From a virus: a DNA stretch of 64,000 nt. The notes under the pieces were generated by a model. The model was not told where the DNA came from. It saw nothing but the letters and a program-made list of their open reading frames with translations, and ran no database searches. Positions 17,478 through 25,770 of the stretch are shown piece after piece; position 1 is the first letter of the stretch; every line of letters begins with the position of its first letter. The translations under genes and the position numbers were made by a program. The stretch spans positions 62,001 through 126,000 of the IMG/VR virus record IMGVR_UViG_3300040801_001224; one strand, given 5' to 3'.

Positions 17478-18590
17478 ATGACTAAAAAGTTTGAACAAAT
17501 CTTGAGTGAGAGTGGCTTTGATAAAGAAGCTAAAGCTCAGATTCAAGAAGCTTGGGATAGCAAATTAGCAGAAGCAAAAGAAGTTCAAGCTTCAGAGCTA
17601 CGTGAAGAATTTGCACAACGCTTTGAGCATGACAAATCAGTTCTTGTTGAATCTATTGATAGCTTTCTATCAAACAAGATTAAAGAAGAAATGAAAGAAT
17701 TTGCCGCTGACCGTGAAAAGTTAATTGCTGAACGTATCCAATACAAGAACAACGTTAAGAAACATGCAGAAATGCTAAATAAATTCGTTACAGAAACTGT
17801 TGCCAAAGAAGTTAAAGAACTTCACGGTGATAAGGTTGCAATGAAGGAAAATGTTACTAAGCTGGAAAACTTTGTATTACAACAACTAGCTGAAGAAATC
17901 AAAGACTTCCATTCTGATAAGAAGGAATTGGTTGAACAGCGTGTTAAGTTAGTACGTGAAGGCAAAGCCCAACTTCAAGAAGCAAAGAAAGCGTTTATTG
18001 AACGTGCCTCTAAATTAGTAGAGACTACAATTAATAACACTTTACGCTCAGAAATTACACAGTTAAAAGAAGACATTACAGCCGCTCGTGAAAATGAGTT
18101 CGGTCGTAAGTTATTCGAAACATTCCGCAAAGAGTTCCTATCATCACACTTAAACGAAGGTACGGAAGTATCTAAGTTCAAGAAACAACTTGATGAGCAG
18201 AAAGCTCTTAACGAATCTCTAAAGTCTAAGTTAGCTGAAGGTAGAAAGCTACTTGAGTCTGCCCAGATTCAAGCTAAAGCCTCAAAAGACTTAGCCAATA
18301 GAAAAGAAATTATGTCTGAAATGTTACGTCCGCTAAACGCAAGTCAGCGCACTATCATGAAGGACTTATTAGAGTCAACTCAAACATCAAAACTTGAAGC
18401 GACTTTCAACAAGTATTTGCCAACTGTTCTAAACGAAACAGCTGAAACCAAAGCACAAGCTTCGAAAGAAACTTTAACTGAAGGTCAGCGTACTGTTAAG
18501 ACAGGCGACAAAGTAGAAAAGGGCACAGCCCATGACAACTCAGATGTTGTCGAACTTGACCAGATCCGTAAATTGGCTGGTTTAAATTAA
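17478..18590 (+). CDS. gp22: Prohead scaffold protein gp22
   Basis: This encodes 370 residues, charged and almost wholly alpha-helical coiled coil, with many short Glu sites suited to gp21 cleavage. It starts MTKKFEQILSESGFDKEAKA and ends near ELDQIRKLAGLN, a C-terminal motif shared by gp22 proteins of T4-like phages. It forms the internal scaffold around which the gp23 shell assembles. A good AGGAG is present, and it is placed between gp21 and gp23 as in T4. Confidence 0.88.
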   Translation: MTKKFEQILSESGFDKEAKAQIQEAWDSKLAEAKEVQASELREEFAQRFEHDKSVLVESIDSFLSNKIKEEMKEFAADREKLIAERIQYKNNVKKHAEMLNKFVTETVAKEVKELHGDKVAMKENVTKLENFVLQQLAEEIKDFHSDKKELVEQRVKLVREGKAQLQEAKKAFIERASKLVETTINNTLRSEITQLKEDITAARENEFGRKLFETFRKEFLSSHLNEGTEVSKFKKQLDEQKALNESLKSKLAEGRKLLESAQIQAKASKDLANRKEIMSEMLRPLNASQRTIMKDLLESTQTSKLEATFNKYLPTVLNETAETKAQASKETLTEGQRTVKTGDKVEKGTAHDNSDVVELDQIRKLAGLN

Positions 18591-18611
18591 TAAATTAAGG
18601 AGTTCATGAAA

Positions 18612-19784
18612 ATGACTAAATTATTTGAATCTAACTGGGCAAAAACTAAAGAAGCACTTTTAGAAGGCGTTTCTGGTGCCCGTCGTCAATCTCTTGACGT
18701 TGTGTTTGAAAACACTAAATCACAAATGTTACGTGAATCTGCAAGTGCTGGTGCTACAGCGGCAGGTAACATTGCTACAATTAACAAGGTTATGCTACCA
18801 CTTATTCGTCGTGTAATGCCAACGGTTATTGCTAACGAAATCATGGGTGTACAGCCAATGACTGGTCCAGTAGGCCAGATCCACACATTACGTACTCGTT
18901 ACGCTGACACAGCTGACGGTGTTACTGCTGGTACTGAAGCACTATCTCCATTCGATATTGCTCGTGCTTACTCTGGTAACAACGTTGACGCTGATCCAGC
19001 GGCGGCAGGTACAGCGGCTCTAGAAGGTCGTCCAGGTAAGCGTATGTCTATCCAGATTCTAAAGGAAACTGTAGAAGCTAAGACACGTAAGCTATCTGCA
19101 CGTTGGACTTTCGAAGCGGCACAAGATGCTAATGCTGTTCACGGTATTGACATCGAAGCAGAAATTATGCAAGCTCTAGCTCAAGAAATTACTGTTGAAA
19201 TCGACCAAGAAATGTTAAACAACCTACGTTCACTTTCTGGTGCGGCTCCAGTAACTTATGACCAGGCGGCAGTTTCTGGTACAGCAACTTACGTTGGTGA
19301 CGAACACGCGGCACTAGCTATCATGATTAACGAGCAGGCTAACTTAGTAGCGGCACGTACACGTCGTGGTGCGGCTAACTGGGCTGTTGTTTCTCCAACT
19401 GCTTTAACTATCCTACAGTCAGCGACTACTTCTAGCTTCGCACGTACTACTGAAGGTCAGTTCGAAGCTCCAACTAACACTAAGTTAGCTGGTACATTAA
19501 ACAGCACTATGAAGATCTTCGTAGACCAGTACGCGGCTTCAGACGAAGCAGTACTATTAGGTTACAAAGGTACTACAGAAACAGACGCGGCGGCATTCTA
19601 CTGCCCATACATTCCATTAATGAGCACAGGCCCAGTAATGGATCCACAGACATTCGAGCCAGTTGTTAGCTTCATGACACGTTATGGATACGTAGAGCTT
19701 ACAAACAGCGCGAACTCTCTTGGTAACGCGGCTGATTACTTAAGCAAAGTCGGCATCGACGGCACAACTCTTACATTCTTCTAA
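18612..19784 (+). CDS. gp23: Major capsid protein gp23
   Basis: This encodes 390 residues from the ATG at 18612; an ATG two codons earlier (18606) has only three bases after AAGGAG, whereas 18612 has nine. Landmarks are LPLIRRVMPTVIANEIMGVQ, MTGPVGQIHTLR, the internal ARWTFEAAQDANAVHGID, and a C-terminal YYCPYIP-like segment (FYCPYIPLM) with VSFMTRYGYVE. T4 gp23 is longer (521), but marine T4-like capsid proteins are often shorter. Residues up to roughly 60 probably include the prosegment removed by gp21. Codon use is strongly optimised (GCGGC, CGT, AAC), as expected for the most abundant virion protein. Confidence 0.95.
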   Translation: MTKLFESNWAKTKEALLEGVSGARRQSLDVVFENTKSQMLRESASAGATAAGNIATINKVMLPLIRRVMPTVIANEIMGVQPMTGPVGQIHTLRTRYADTADGVTAGTEALSPFDIARAYSGNNVDADPAAAGTAALEGRPGKRMSIQILKETVEAKTRKLSARWTFEAAQDANAVHGIDIEAEIMQALAQEITVEIDQEMLNNLRSLSGAAPVTYDQAAVSGTATYVGDEHAALAIMINEQANLVAARTRRGAANWAVVSPTALTILQSATTSSFARTTEGQFEAPTNTKLAGTLNSTMKIFVDQYAASDEAVLLGYKGTTETDAAAFYCPYIPLMSTGPVMDPQTFEPVVSFMTRYGYVELTNSANSLGNAADYLSKVGIDGTTLTFF

Positions 19785-19810
19785 GAACTGTTTAAGTTTA
19801 TTGCTATTAA

Positions 19811-19839
19811 AAAGACTCGCTTTATGCGGGTCTTTTTTT
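19811..19839 (+). terminator. Intrinsic terminator after gp23
   Basis: An AAAGACTCGC / GCGGGTCTTT stem (10 bp, one G-T pair) with loop TTTAT and seven Ts. Confidence 0.9.
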
Positions 19840-19847
19840 GTGTCTAT

Positions 19848-19855
19848 GATAAATA
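19848..19855 (+). promoter_or_regulatory. Late promoter (GATAAATA)
   Basis: Located between the gp23 terminator and the homing endonuclease start at 19881. Confidence 0.6.
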
Positions 19856-19880
19856 CGTATAACACAGGTGCGAAGGTAAT

Positions 19881-21548
19881 ATGAACGAACGAGAACAAAT
19901 TATAGAACTTATCAAACAAAAACCAAAACATGTAACACAAATTATTAAAAGAGATGATCGGTTATCGATGTATGTATCGGATAATAAAAGAGTTAGTTCG
20001 GCTATATACGCAGAAGAAGTGTATTCGGCTATATACCCAGAAACAACGAACATATGTCCTAATAATAACTTAAAAAAGTTTAAATCGATTAAAGCCGGTT
20101 ATGCTTTTTGTGGCAGGGCAAACTCGTGCGAATGCGCTCGAAAGTCTGTGTCAGATAGTGTGTCGGCGAGTAAATCGAAATTTACAGATAACGATATATT
20201 AAATATTAACCGCAAACGAGAAGCAACCAATATAAAAAAATACGGAGTAAGCAATGTTGGACAGACAGCAAAAGCCAAAGCCAATCACCAAGCATATTAC
20301 GCAGACGACAATAATGTGTCTAAAACTGTTAAACAAATCGAACAAACAAAATTAGATAATTGGGGCAATAAGCATTATAATAATAGTCAGCAAATATCCT
20401 CTACCTGGCGGCAAAAGTCAGATAACGAAAAACAAAGAATAACCAAACAACGATTAAAAACGTATGCTGATAAGTATGGAGATAAGTCACTTCACCTTCT
20501 TCAGTCTTGGTATGATAAATTATGTGATTTTTTCGAAACTCACTACGATGTCAGTATGCTAACAAGCAAAGAAGAATACGTGGGTGTAAGTAACCAACAA
20601 TATTACGAGTTTAAGTGTAATAAATGCGAAGCAGAATTTACTACATACATAGATAATGGCCATCCGCCAATTTGTAAAAAATGTAATCCATCTCCTAAGT
20701 CTCAACCAGAACAAGATATACATGATTGGCTTGTAATGCATGGCATAGATCACGAGATGAACAACAAAACTATTTTAGATGGCAAAGAACTTGACATATA
20801 CATACCGGAAAAAAATATAGCAATTGAATATTGCGGTCTATATTGGCATTCGGATTTTCATAGTAGGATTGACAAATGGTATCACTACGACAAATGGAAA
20901 CAATGCCGAGACAAGAACATCCATCTTATAACTATATTCTCAGACCAATGGGTTCATAAGCGTGATATTGTACTTAAACGTCTTGAAACTAAATTAAAGA
21001 TAAATGTTAAATCTATCGGGGCTCGGAAAACACGTATACGCGAACTAACGAACACAGAAGAAAAAGAATTCTTCTTATTTAATCACATACAAGGCTACAA
21101 TCCAAGTAGAGTGGCTTATGGTTTAATAGAAAATGGCGAAATTGTAGCGGCCATGAGTTTTAAAAAGGTAAGATACCATAGCAAAGATTTATCAAAGGAC
21201 GACTGGGAATTACTAAGGTTTGCTTCATGTAAAAATGTGCAAGGCGGTGCAAGTAAACTTTTTAGGCATTTTATTAAAACAGTCGCCCCTTCGAAAATAG
21301 TTAGTTATAGTGATAATGACTGGAATACAGGGGGATTATATGAACAACTAGGGTTTACGTTGTCGAGGATTAGTGGACCATCATACTGGTACGCCAATGT
21401 CAACGATGATATTAGGTATCATCGGTTTAATTTTAGGAAGAAGGACACCGACCCTGACATGCCAGAAAATCAACGTGTATTTGAATCGCATAAATATCTA
21501 AGGTTTTGGGATACAGGCAATACTCGTTGGATATGGCAAGCCAGTTAA
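19881..21548 (+). CDS. Vsr-like (EDxHD-type) homing endonuclease with zinc ribbon
   Basis: This encodes 555 residues. The nuclease core is around residues 274-318: QPEQDIHDWL, then ELDIYIPEKNIAIEYCGLYW and H-S. This is the pattern of phage homing nucleases with the Vsr/PD-(D/E)XK fold such as I-Bth0305I. Cysteine pairs before it (CNKCEAEF, CKKC, residues 250-270) form a zinc ribbon, and the N-terminus carries basic NUMOD-like repeats (KKYGVSNVGQTAKAK). The last 180 residues look like a GNAT-type domain. It sits directly behind the major capsid gene, a favoured homing site. The AT-rich codon use differs from gp23. Confidence 0.8.
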   Translation: MNEREQIIELIKQKPKHVTQIIKRDDRLSMYVSDNKRVSSAIYAEEVYSAIYPETTNICPNNNLKKFKSIKAGYAFCGRANSCECARKSVSDSVSASKSKFTDNDILNINRKREATNIKKYGVSNVGQTAKAKANHQAYYADDNNVSKTVKQIEQTKLDNWGNKHYNNSQQISSTWRQKSDNEKQRITKQRLKTYADKYGDKSLHLLQSWYDKLCDFFETHYDVSMLTSKEEYVGVSNQQYYEFKCNKCEAEFTTYIDNGHPPICKKCNPSPKSQPEQDIHDWLVMHGIDHEMNNKTILDGKELDIYIPEKNIAIEYCGLYWHSDFHSRIDKWYHYDKWKQCRDKNIHLITIFSDQWVHKRDIVLKRLETKLKINVKSIGARKTRIRELTNTEEKEFFLFNHIQGYNPSRVAYGLIENGEIVAAMSFKKVRYHSKDLSKDDWELLRFASCKNVQGGASKLFRHFIKTVAPSKIVSYSDNDWNTGGLYEQLGFTLSRISGPSYWYANVNDDIRYHRFNFRKKDTDPDMPENQRVFESHKYLRFWDTGNTRWIWQAS

Positions 21549-21564
21549 ATCTAACAAATTGTGA

Positions 21565-21765
21565 TTAGTGTTTTCGAAACACTTCAGAGCTTAAGAAGTA
21601 AAATAATATGAAGCAGATCATGTATGAAAGGTATGGTGTGTGGAAGGCAGGCGCACATTCAACGCTTATTATCACATAAACGAAAGCGAGTAAGCCGCCT
21701 GATACTATGTTATCAGTGGAGCTTGCGATTAGGCCAGCTAACAGTATTAAAAGTATAATTTCCAT
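21565..21765 (-). CDS. Small membrane protein
   Basis: This encodes 66 residues with two hydrophobic segments (about 3-30 and 42-60), no charged motif and no recognised family. A TATAAATA late promoter on the minus strand ends five bases before the ATG, and there is no ribosome binding site, so the message would be leaderless. It could be a phage inner-membrane effector or a holin-like protein, but the position next to the capsid region gives no support for either. Confidence 0.5.
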   Translation of the reverse strand: MEIILLILLAGLIASSTDNIVSGGLLAFVYVIISVECAPAFHTPYLSYMICFILFYFLSSEVFRKH

Positions 21766-21770
21766 ACTAT

Positions 21771-21778
21771 TATTTATA
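21771..21778 (-). promoter_or_regulatory. Late promoter (TATAAATA, minus strand)
   Basis: Exact T4 late octamer immediately before the small membrane protein. Confidence 0.55.
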
Positions 21779-21837
21779 TAAAAGTGGTCCTTCTAAAATG
21801 TCGACTAGTTCACAAATTTAAAAAATGTTATTGAATT

Positions 21838-21845
21838 GATAAATA
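21838..21845 (+). promoter_or_regulatory. Late promoter (GATAAATA)
   Basis: 29 bases before the fibre gene at 21874. Confidence 0.65.
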
Positions 21846-21873
21846 CGATATAATACGTTTAGGATTTCATTCT

Positions 21874-23826
21874 ATGTCAAAAATAATAAAATTACAAGGC
21901 GCAACACCAACATATGAGATTAAATCATCTACTCCGGGTGGTGTTGTGGGATTCCAAGTTGGTGGCGACGCAGTCATTGACGGAAATCTAACAGTTCAAG
22001 GAACAACTACAACTATTGAATCAGAAACACTTTCTGTTGCTGACAATAGCATTCTTCTTAATAGCAACTTTTTAAGTGGCGCACCAACAGAAGATTCAGG
22101 TATTGAGGTTTCACGTGGTGATGAACCGAATGTTTTCTTACAGTGGAACGAGACTACTGATGCCTGGCAACTAACTGATAACACGGGTACATTCTATGAT
22201 ATTATACATCAGGGAGTCACTGGATCAGGCTCAGGATTAGATGCTGATACACTTGATGGTGTAGATAGTACTGAATTTGCGATTAAAGACATTAATGAAA
22301 TAGTTTCTGGACGATGGACGTTTGATGCGTCACAAGGCTCAACACCATTGAATAGTACTTACATAGAACTAAATGGTATTGATAACTCAAATATTAACTT
22401 TGAAAATGCCGGGACATTGCGTATGCAGGCCAGCGCATCGGCAACTAATTTTGCGTTAAGAAGACATGATGTTACGGGAACATTTATAGAGTCAAATCTT
22501 GTTGTAAATCTTGACTCAGGTGTAATGACATTGGCGTCTGATGATACAATTATATTGGACACGCCAAGATTATTAGGAATAGCAGACCAAGATTTAACTA
22601 TTATAGCAGGGTCTAACACTGTATTAAATGGCGACGGCTATGATCTAGTACTGAGACCAGGCGTAGCAAACGGAACAGGTAATGAAGGTAAAGTAGTTGT
22701 AGGTGGCTCAACACCTGAATTAACATCACTATCTAGCCTTGCGCTAACGGCTACAGGTGATTTAAGTATACAGGGTTTAGTGTACCCAAGCGCAGATGGA
22801 ACATCGGGCCAAGCAATACTTACTGATGGTGCTGGCAACTTAACGTTTGGTTCTATTGATCTAGATGGTGTGTTAGCATCAGATCTACAAGGCCCTAACG
22901 AAATTATTAGAATGAATGCCGCTGGAACGGCATGGGAATATGTTGTAGATTTCCAGGAACTATCTCAAGATACAACACCACAACTAGGTGGCAACTTAGA
23001 TGTTAACGGCAATAGTATTGTGGGTGATATTGTTCTTGACCCAACGACTAACATTGTTGTTGATGGTGGAATTAAAGCTACTGACGATACAGCACTCACA
23101 ATTGGTGCGGGTAATTCGACAGGGACAGGTGCCGATTTAATCCTAGAGCCGGGTACAGGCACAACGGCTGACGGAAACGTAGTCATTGGCACACCATCTT
23201 CAGATACAGTAATTGAGGCGCCTTCAGGCAACTTAATATTTGATATACAGGACGGCTCAAGTGTTATTATTGGTGATAGCTCATCAGCTAGTCCACAACT
23301 AAGTCCAGACACAGGCGTTGATCTAACTGTTTCAGGTGGAGATAGCATAGCGCCTGATACTGCCGATGGCGGTGATTTAATACTTCGTGGTGGCATTTCA
23401 GACTTAGGCACACCAGGTAGAGTTGTTATTGACAGCGACGTAGTGTTTAATGGAAACGCACCCACTGGCACACCATACCCAATTAACTTTTTTATACATG
23501 ACTTGTTCACAACTGGCGCCAACGCAAATGCGGTTATGTCAGGACACGGTGTTACTGATGATGCGACATTGTCAGCAACAGGCCATGTAGGCCAAGCGTT
23601 TATTGCTTCGGCCACAACATTTAGCTATATTATTAGACGTTTACGTGGGGCGACCTCAACTGACATAGGTACTATTGAATTCTCGGCTGGTAACGGAATA
23701 GCTACAAACTTTACTATCACGGATAGTACATTATTAGCAGGTGATGTGTTGTTGATTGTCAATCCACCAACCCCGGATTCTAACATAGATCACATCACTA
23801 TCACGCTTAAATCTACTACATCGTGA
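21874..23826 (+). CDS. Tail fibre / virion structural protein
   Basis: This encodes 650 residues, rich in Gly, Thr, Ser, Asp. The N-terminus has the fibre pattern GDAVIDGNLTVQGTTTTIES then DNSILLNSN, followed by LDADTLDGVDSTEF, a beta-solenoid/trimer segment often seen in marine phage fibres. Later parts have repeated LTIGAGNSTGTGADLILEPG-like strands, so a beta-helical shaft is probable. The C-terminal 100 residues form a compact domain. It opens the adhesin region that runs to 49824. The receptor is unknown. Confidence 0.7.
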   Translation: MSKIIKLQGATPTYEIKSSTPGGVVGFQVGGDAVIDGNLTVQGTTTTIESETLSVADNSILLNSNFLSGAPTEDSGIEVSRGDEPNVFLQWNETTDAWQLTDNTGTFYDIIHQGVTGSGSGLDADTLDGVDSTEFAIKDINEIVSGRWTFDASQGSTPLNSTYIELNGIDNSNINFENAGTLRMQASASATNFALRRHDVTGTFIESNLVVNLDSGVMTLASDDTIILDTPRLLGIADQDLTIIAGSNTVLNGDGYDLVLRPGVANGTGNEGKVVVGGSTPELTSLSSLALTATGDLSIQGLVYPSADGTSGQAILTDGAGNLTFGSIDLDGVLASDLQGPNEIIRMNAAGTAWEYVVDFQELSQDTTPQLGGNLDVNGNSIVGDIVLDPTTNIVVDGGIKATDDTALTIGAGNSTGTGADLILEPGTGTTADGNVVIGTPSSDTVIEAPSGNLIFDIQDGSSVIIGDSSSASPQLSPDTGVDLTVSGGDSIAPDTADGGDLILRGGISDLGTPGRVVIDSDVVFNGNAPTGTPYPINFFIHDLFTTGANANAVMSGHGVTDDATLSATGHVGQAFIASATTFSYIIRRLRGATSTDIGTIEFSAGNGIATNFTITDSTLLAGDVLLIVNPPTPDSNIDHITITLKSTTS

Positions 23827-23832
23827 TAAATA
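23825..23832 (+). promoter_or_regulatory. Late promoter (GATAAATA)
   Basis: Overlaps the stop of the fibre gene; 45 bases before the next gene. Confidence 0.65.
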
Positions 23833-23877
23833 CATAGAACATTATATTTAATTAATTTTTTATAGGAGAATATTAAA

Positions 23878-24285
23878 ATGGCATTAGTAGTACCAAATTC
23901 AGCAGAAGGCTTTATCTTAGGCTACATTGTTGGAACTGATACACCAGAAGCATTAACTATTCGTTTATTTGGAAACGATTACACACCAACTGAAATTGAC
24001 ACAGTAGCGGCTTACACTGAAGTTACTGGCGGTGGTTATGCGGGAATTAGCTTAAGTTCACTTAACTGGACTATTACTGACGGCGATCCTTCACTAGCAG
24101 AGCATACTCAGGTTTCATGGACATTTGACGCAACTGCGGCATCTGTAGGTAACGTTTACGGTTACTATGTAACTCGTGATACTTCTAGTGATTTAGTATG
24201 GGCTGAGCGTTTCACAAACGGTCCTTACAACATCCAGACTGAAAACGATCAAATCAGAATTACACCACGTCTAACTGCTAACTAA
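23878..24285 (+). CDS. Small virion structural protein
   Basis: This encodes 135 residues, predicted mostly beta, with a codon-optimised sequence similar to gp23. It starts MALVVPNSAEGFILGYIVGT after a strong TAGGAG. No catalytic or membrane motif is present. Its own late promoter and optimised codons suggest an abundant virion component, possibly a head or tail decoration protein. The function is not assigned. Confidence 0.6.
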   Translation: MALVVPNSAEGFILGYIVGTDTPEALTIRLFGNDYTPTEIDTVAAYTEVTGGGYAGISLSSLNWTITDGDPSLAEHTQVSWTFDATAASVGNVYGYYVTRDTSSDLVWAERFTNGPYNIQTENDQIRITPRLTAN

Positions 24286-24295
24286 GGAGTAGATT

Positions 24296-24802
24296 ATGTC
24301 TAAGGACTTTAAATCTACCGTAGATCAGACCGTGGCACGTAAGGTTGCAGAAAAATCTGCAATCGTAGAAGCTGAAAAGAAAGCTGTTCGAGAACAAGAG
24401 CAAATGGCTCAAATTACCGAACAGTTTTCTAACACCTTCATGGTCGAGAAAGTTGTTCACAAGATTAAAGAGCAAATGGCAGAAGATTTTCGTCAAGAGC
24501 TTGAAGAGGGACTTGCTGTTCAGATTGCAGAGTCAGTTCGTGAAGAAGTGACTGAGCAAGTTCGAGGTGAACTAAAGCAACAGTTAGACGAAAGAGTTCT
24601 TGAGTCTAACTTATTACTCATTAAAGCTATAAAAGCATTATCGGATAAAATTGAGAGTGTTAACGAAAGCTTAAATGTCGAAGTACCAACGCCAGTGGTT
24701 CATATGAACATGCCAACGATTACACGTAAAGTTAATCGTGGTGACAACGGTTTAGTTGAAAGTATTACGGAAGAATTTGACAATAACAATAGCGAGGAGT
24801 AA
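24296..24802 (+). CDS. Coiled-coil protein of the structural cluster
   Basis: This encodes 168 residues. Residues 1-125 are an uninterrupted charged helix (EKSAIVEAEKKAVREQEQM, VREEVTEQVRGELKQQLDERV) that should form a coiled coil. The end has VHMNMPTITRKVNRGD and an acidic tail. A good AAGGAG precedes the ATG. It lies between two structural genes with short gaps and is probably a linker or attachment subunit, but I do not recognise a family. Confidence 0.6.
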   Translation: MSKDFKSTVDQTVARKVAEKSAIVEAEKKAVREQEQMAQITEQFSNTFMVEKVVHKIKEQMAEDFRQELEEGLAVQIAESVREEVTEQVRGELKQQLDERVLESNLLLIKAIKALSDKIESVNESLNVEVPTPVVHMNMPTITRKVNRGDNGLVESITEEFDNNNSEE

Positions 24803-24805
24803 TAA

Positions 24806-25759
24806 ATGGCTGACAATACTCAGTTAAATGAAAACTCAACGCCAGGGGATATTATCGCTACCGATGACATCGGTGGGGTTAAACACCAGCGTGTAAAAGT
24901 ACAGTATGGTCCAGACGGCAGTGCGACTGACGTTACAGAGACTACTCCCCTTCCAGTTACAGTAACTAACCAAGATGACGGTCCAATCGAAATTACAATT
25001 GTTGAGACACCAAACCCAACAACTGTACCAGTTGATGTATACGGTGAGATCATTGGAAATGCGTATACAACTGCGAATGTCGACGGTTTTGACGTTTGGC
25101 GTGGTGGTGAATTAACACCTGCACCGTCTATTGCTAATATTCAAAGAATTCCATTGCCAGCAAGTGCTGGTGAGCAGATGGAAATTGTTTCTGAAAGCGG
25201 ATCAAACTCAGCGGCCGGCACAGGCATAAGAACACTGCGTATCGTATACCTGGATCCAGCGGGAAATGAGTTATTTGAAGATATTACTTTAAACGGAACT
25301 ACACCAGTAACATCTACGGCCACTGATATCGCTTTTGTTCAGAACTTATTCGCATTAACAGTTGGCACGAACGGGTCAGCAACCGGCCATATTAAAGTGC
25401 GTAGAGTTGGCACAACCAACTTAGTATTTAATATGATTGCCGCAGGTGATAACAGCTCAGGCATTTCACAATATAAAGTTCCAGCGGGCAAGACACTTGT
25501 CCTAAAAAGCTGGAATGCGTCGGAAGCATTTAGTCGACGAGTAACTTATCGTGTACGTTCAACTGATGAGAGCGGAATATTAGTTCCAGATGTATTCATT
25601 TCAAAAGGATCTGTAGCATTGGACAATATTACATCAGGGTCACTTGTACTTAACGCAAGAATCCCACCACTGTCTGTTGTTAAAGTTACCGGATTTGGTG
25701 ACCAGATTGACTGGGGTGGCTCAGTTTCGTGGTATGGCGAACTCATAGATAACCCATAG
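24806..25759 (+). CDS. Virion structural protein
   Basis: This encodes 317 residues. The opening DIIATDDIGGVKHQRVKVQY and GPDGSATDV followed by PLPV is a stock beginning of structural proteins in many tailed phages. The C-terminal half is a beta-rich domain (SGISQYKVPAGKTLVLKSW) resembling capsid-decoration or fibre-attachment domains. It starts four bases after the coiled-coil gene and is followed by the giant repeat protein. It may connect that fibre to the virion. Confidence 0.65.
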   Translation: MADNTQLNENSTPGDIIATDDIGGVKHQRVKVQYGPDGSATDVTETTPLPVTVTNQDDGPIEITIVETPNPTTVPVDVYGEIIGNAYTTANVDGFDVWRGGELTPAPSIANIQRIPLPASAGEQMEIVSESGSNSAAGTGIRTLRIVYLDPAGNELFEDITLNGTTPVTSTATDIAFVQNLFALTVGTNGSATGHIKVRRVGTTNLVFNMIAAGDNSSGISQYKVPAGKTLVLKSWNASEAFSRRVTYRVRSTDESGILVPDVFISKGSVALDNITSGSLVLNARIPPLSVVKVTGFGDQIDWGGSVSWYGELIDNP

Positions 25760-25770
25760 TGAGGTAAGAC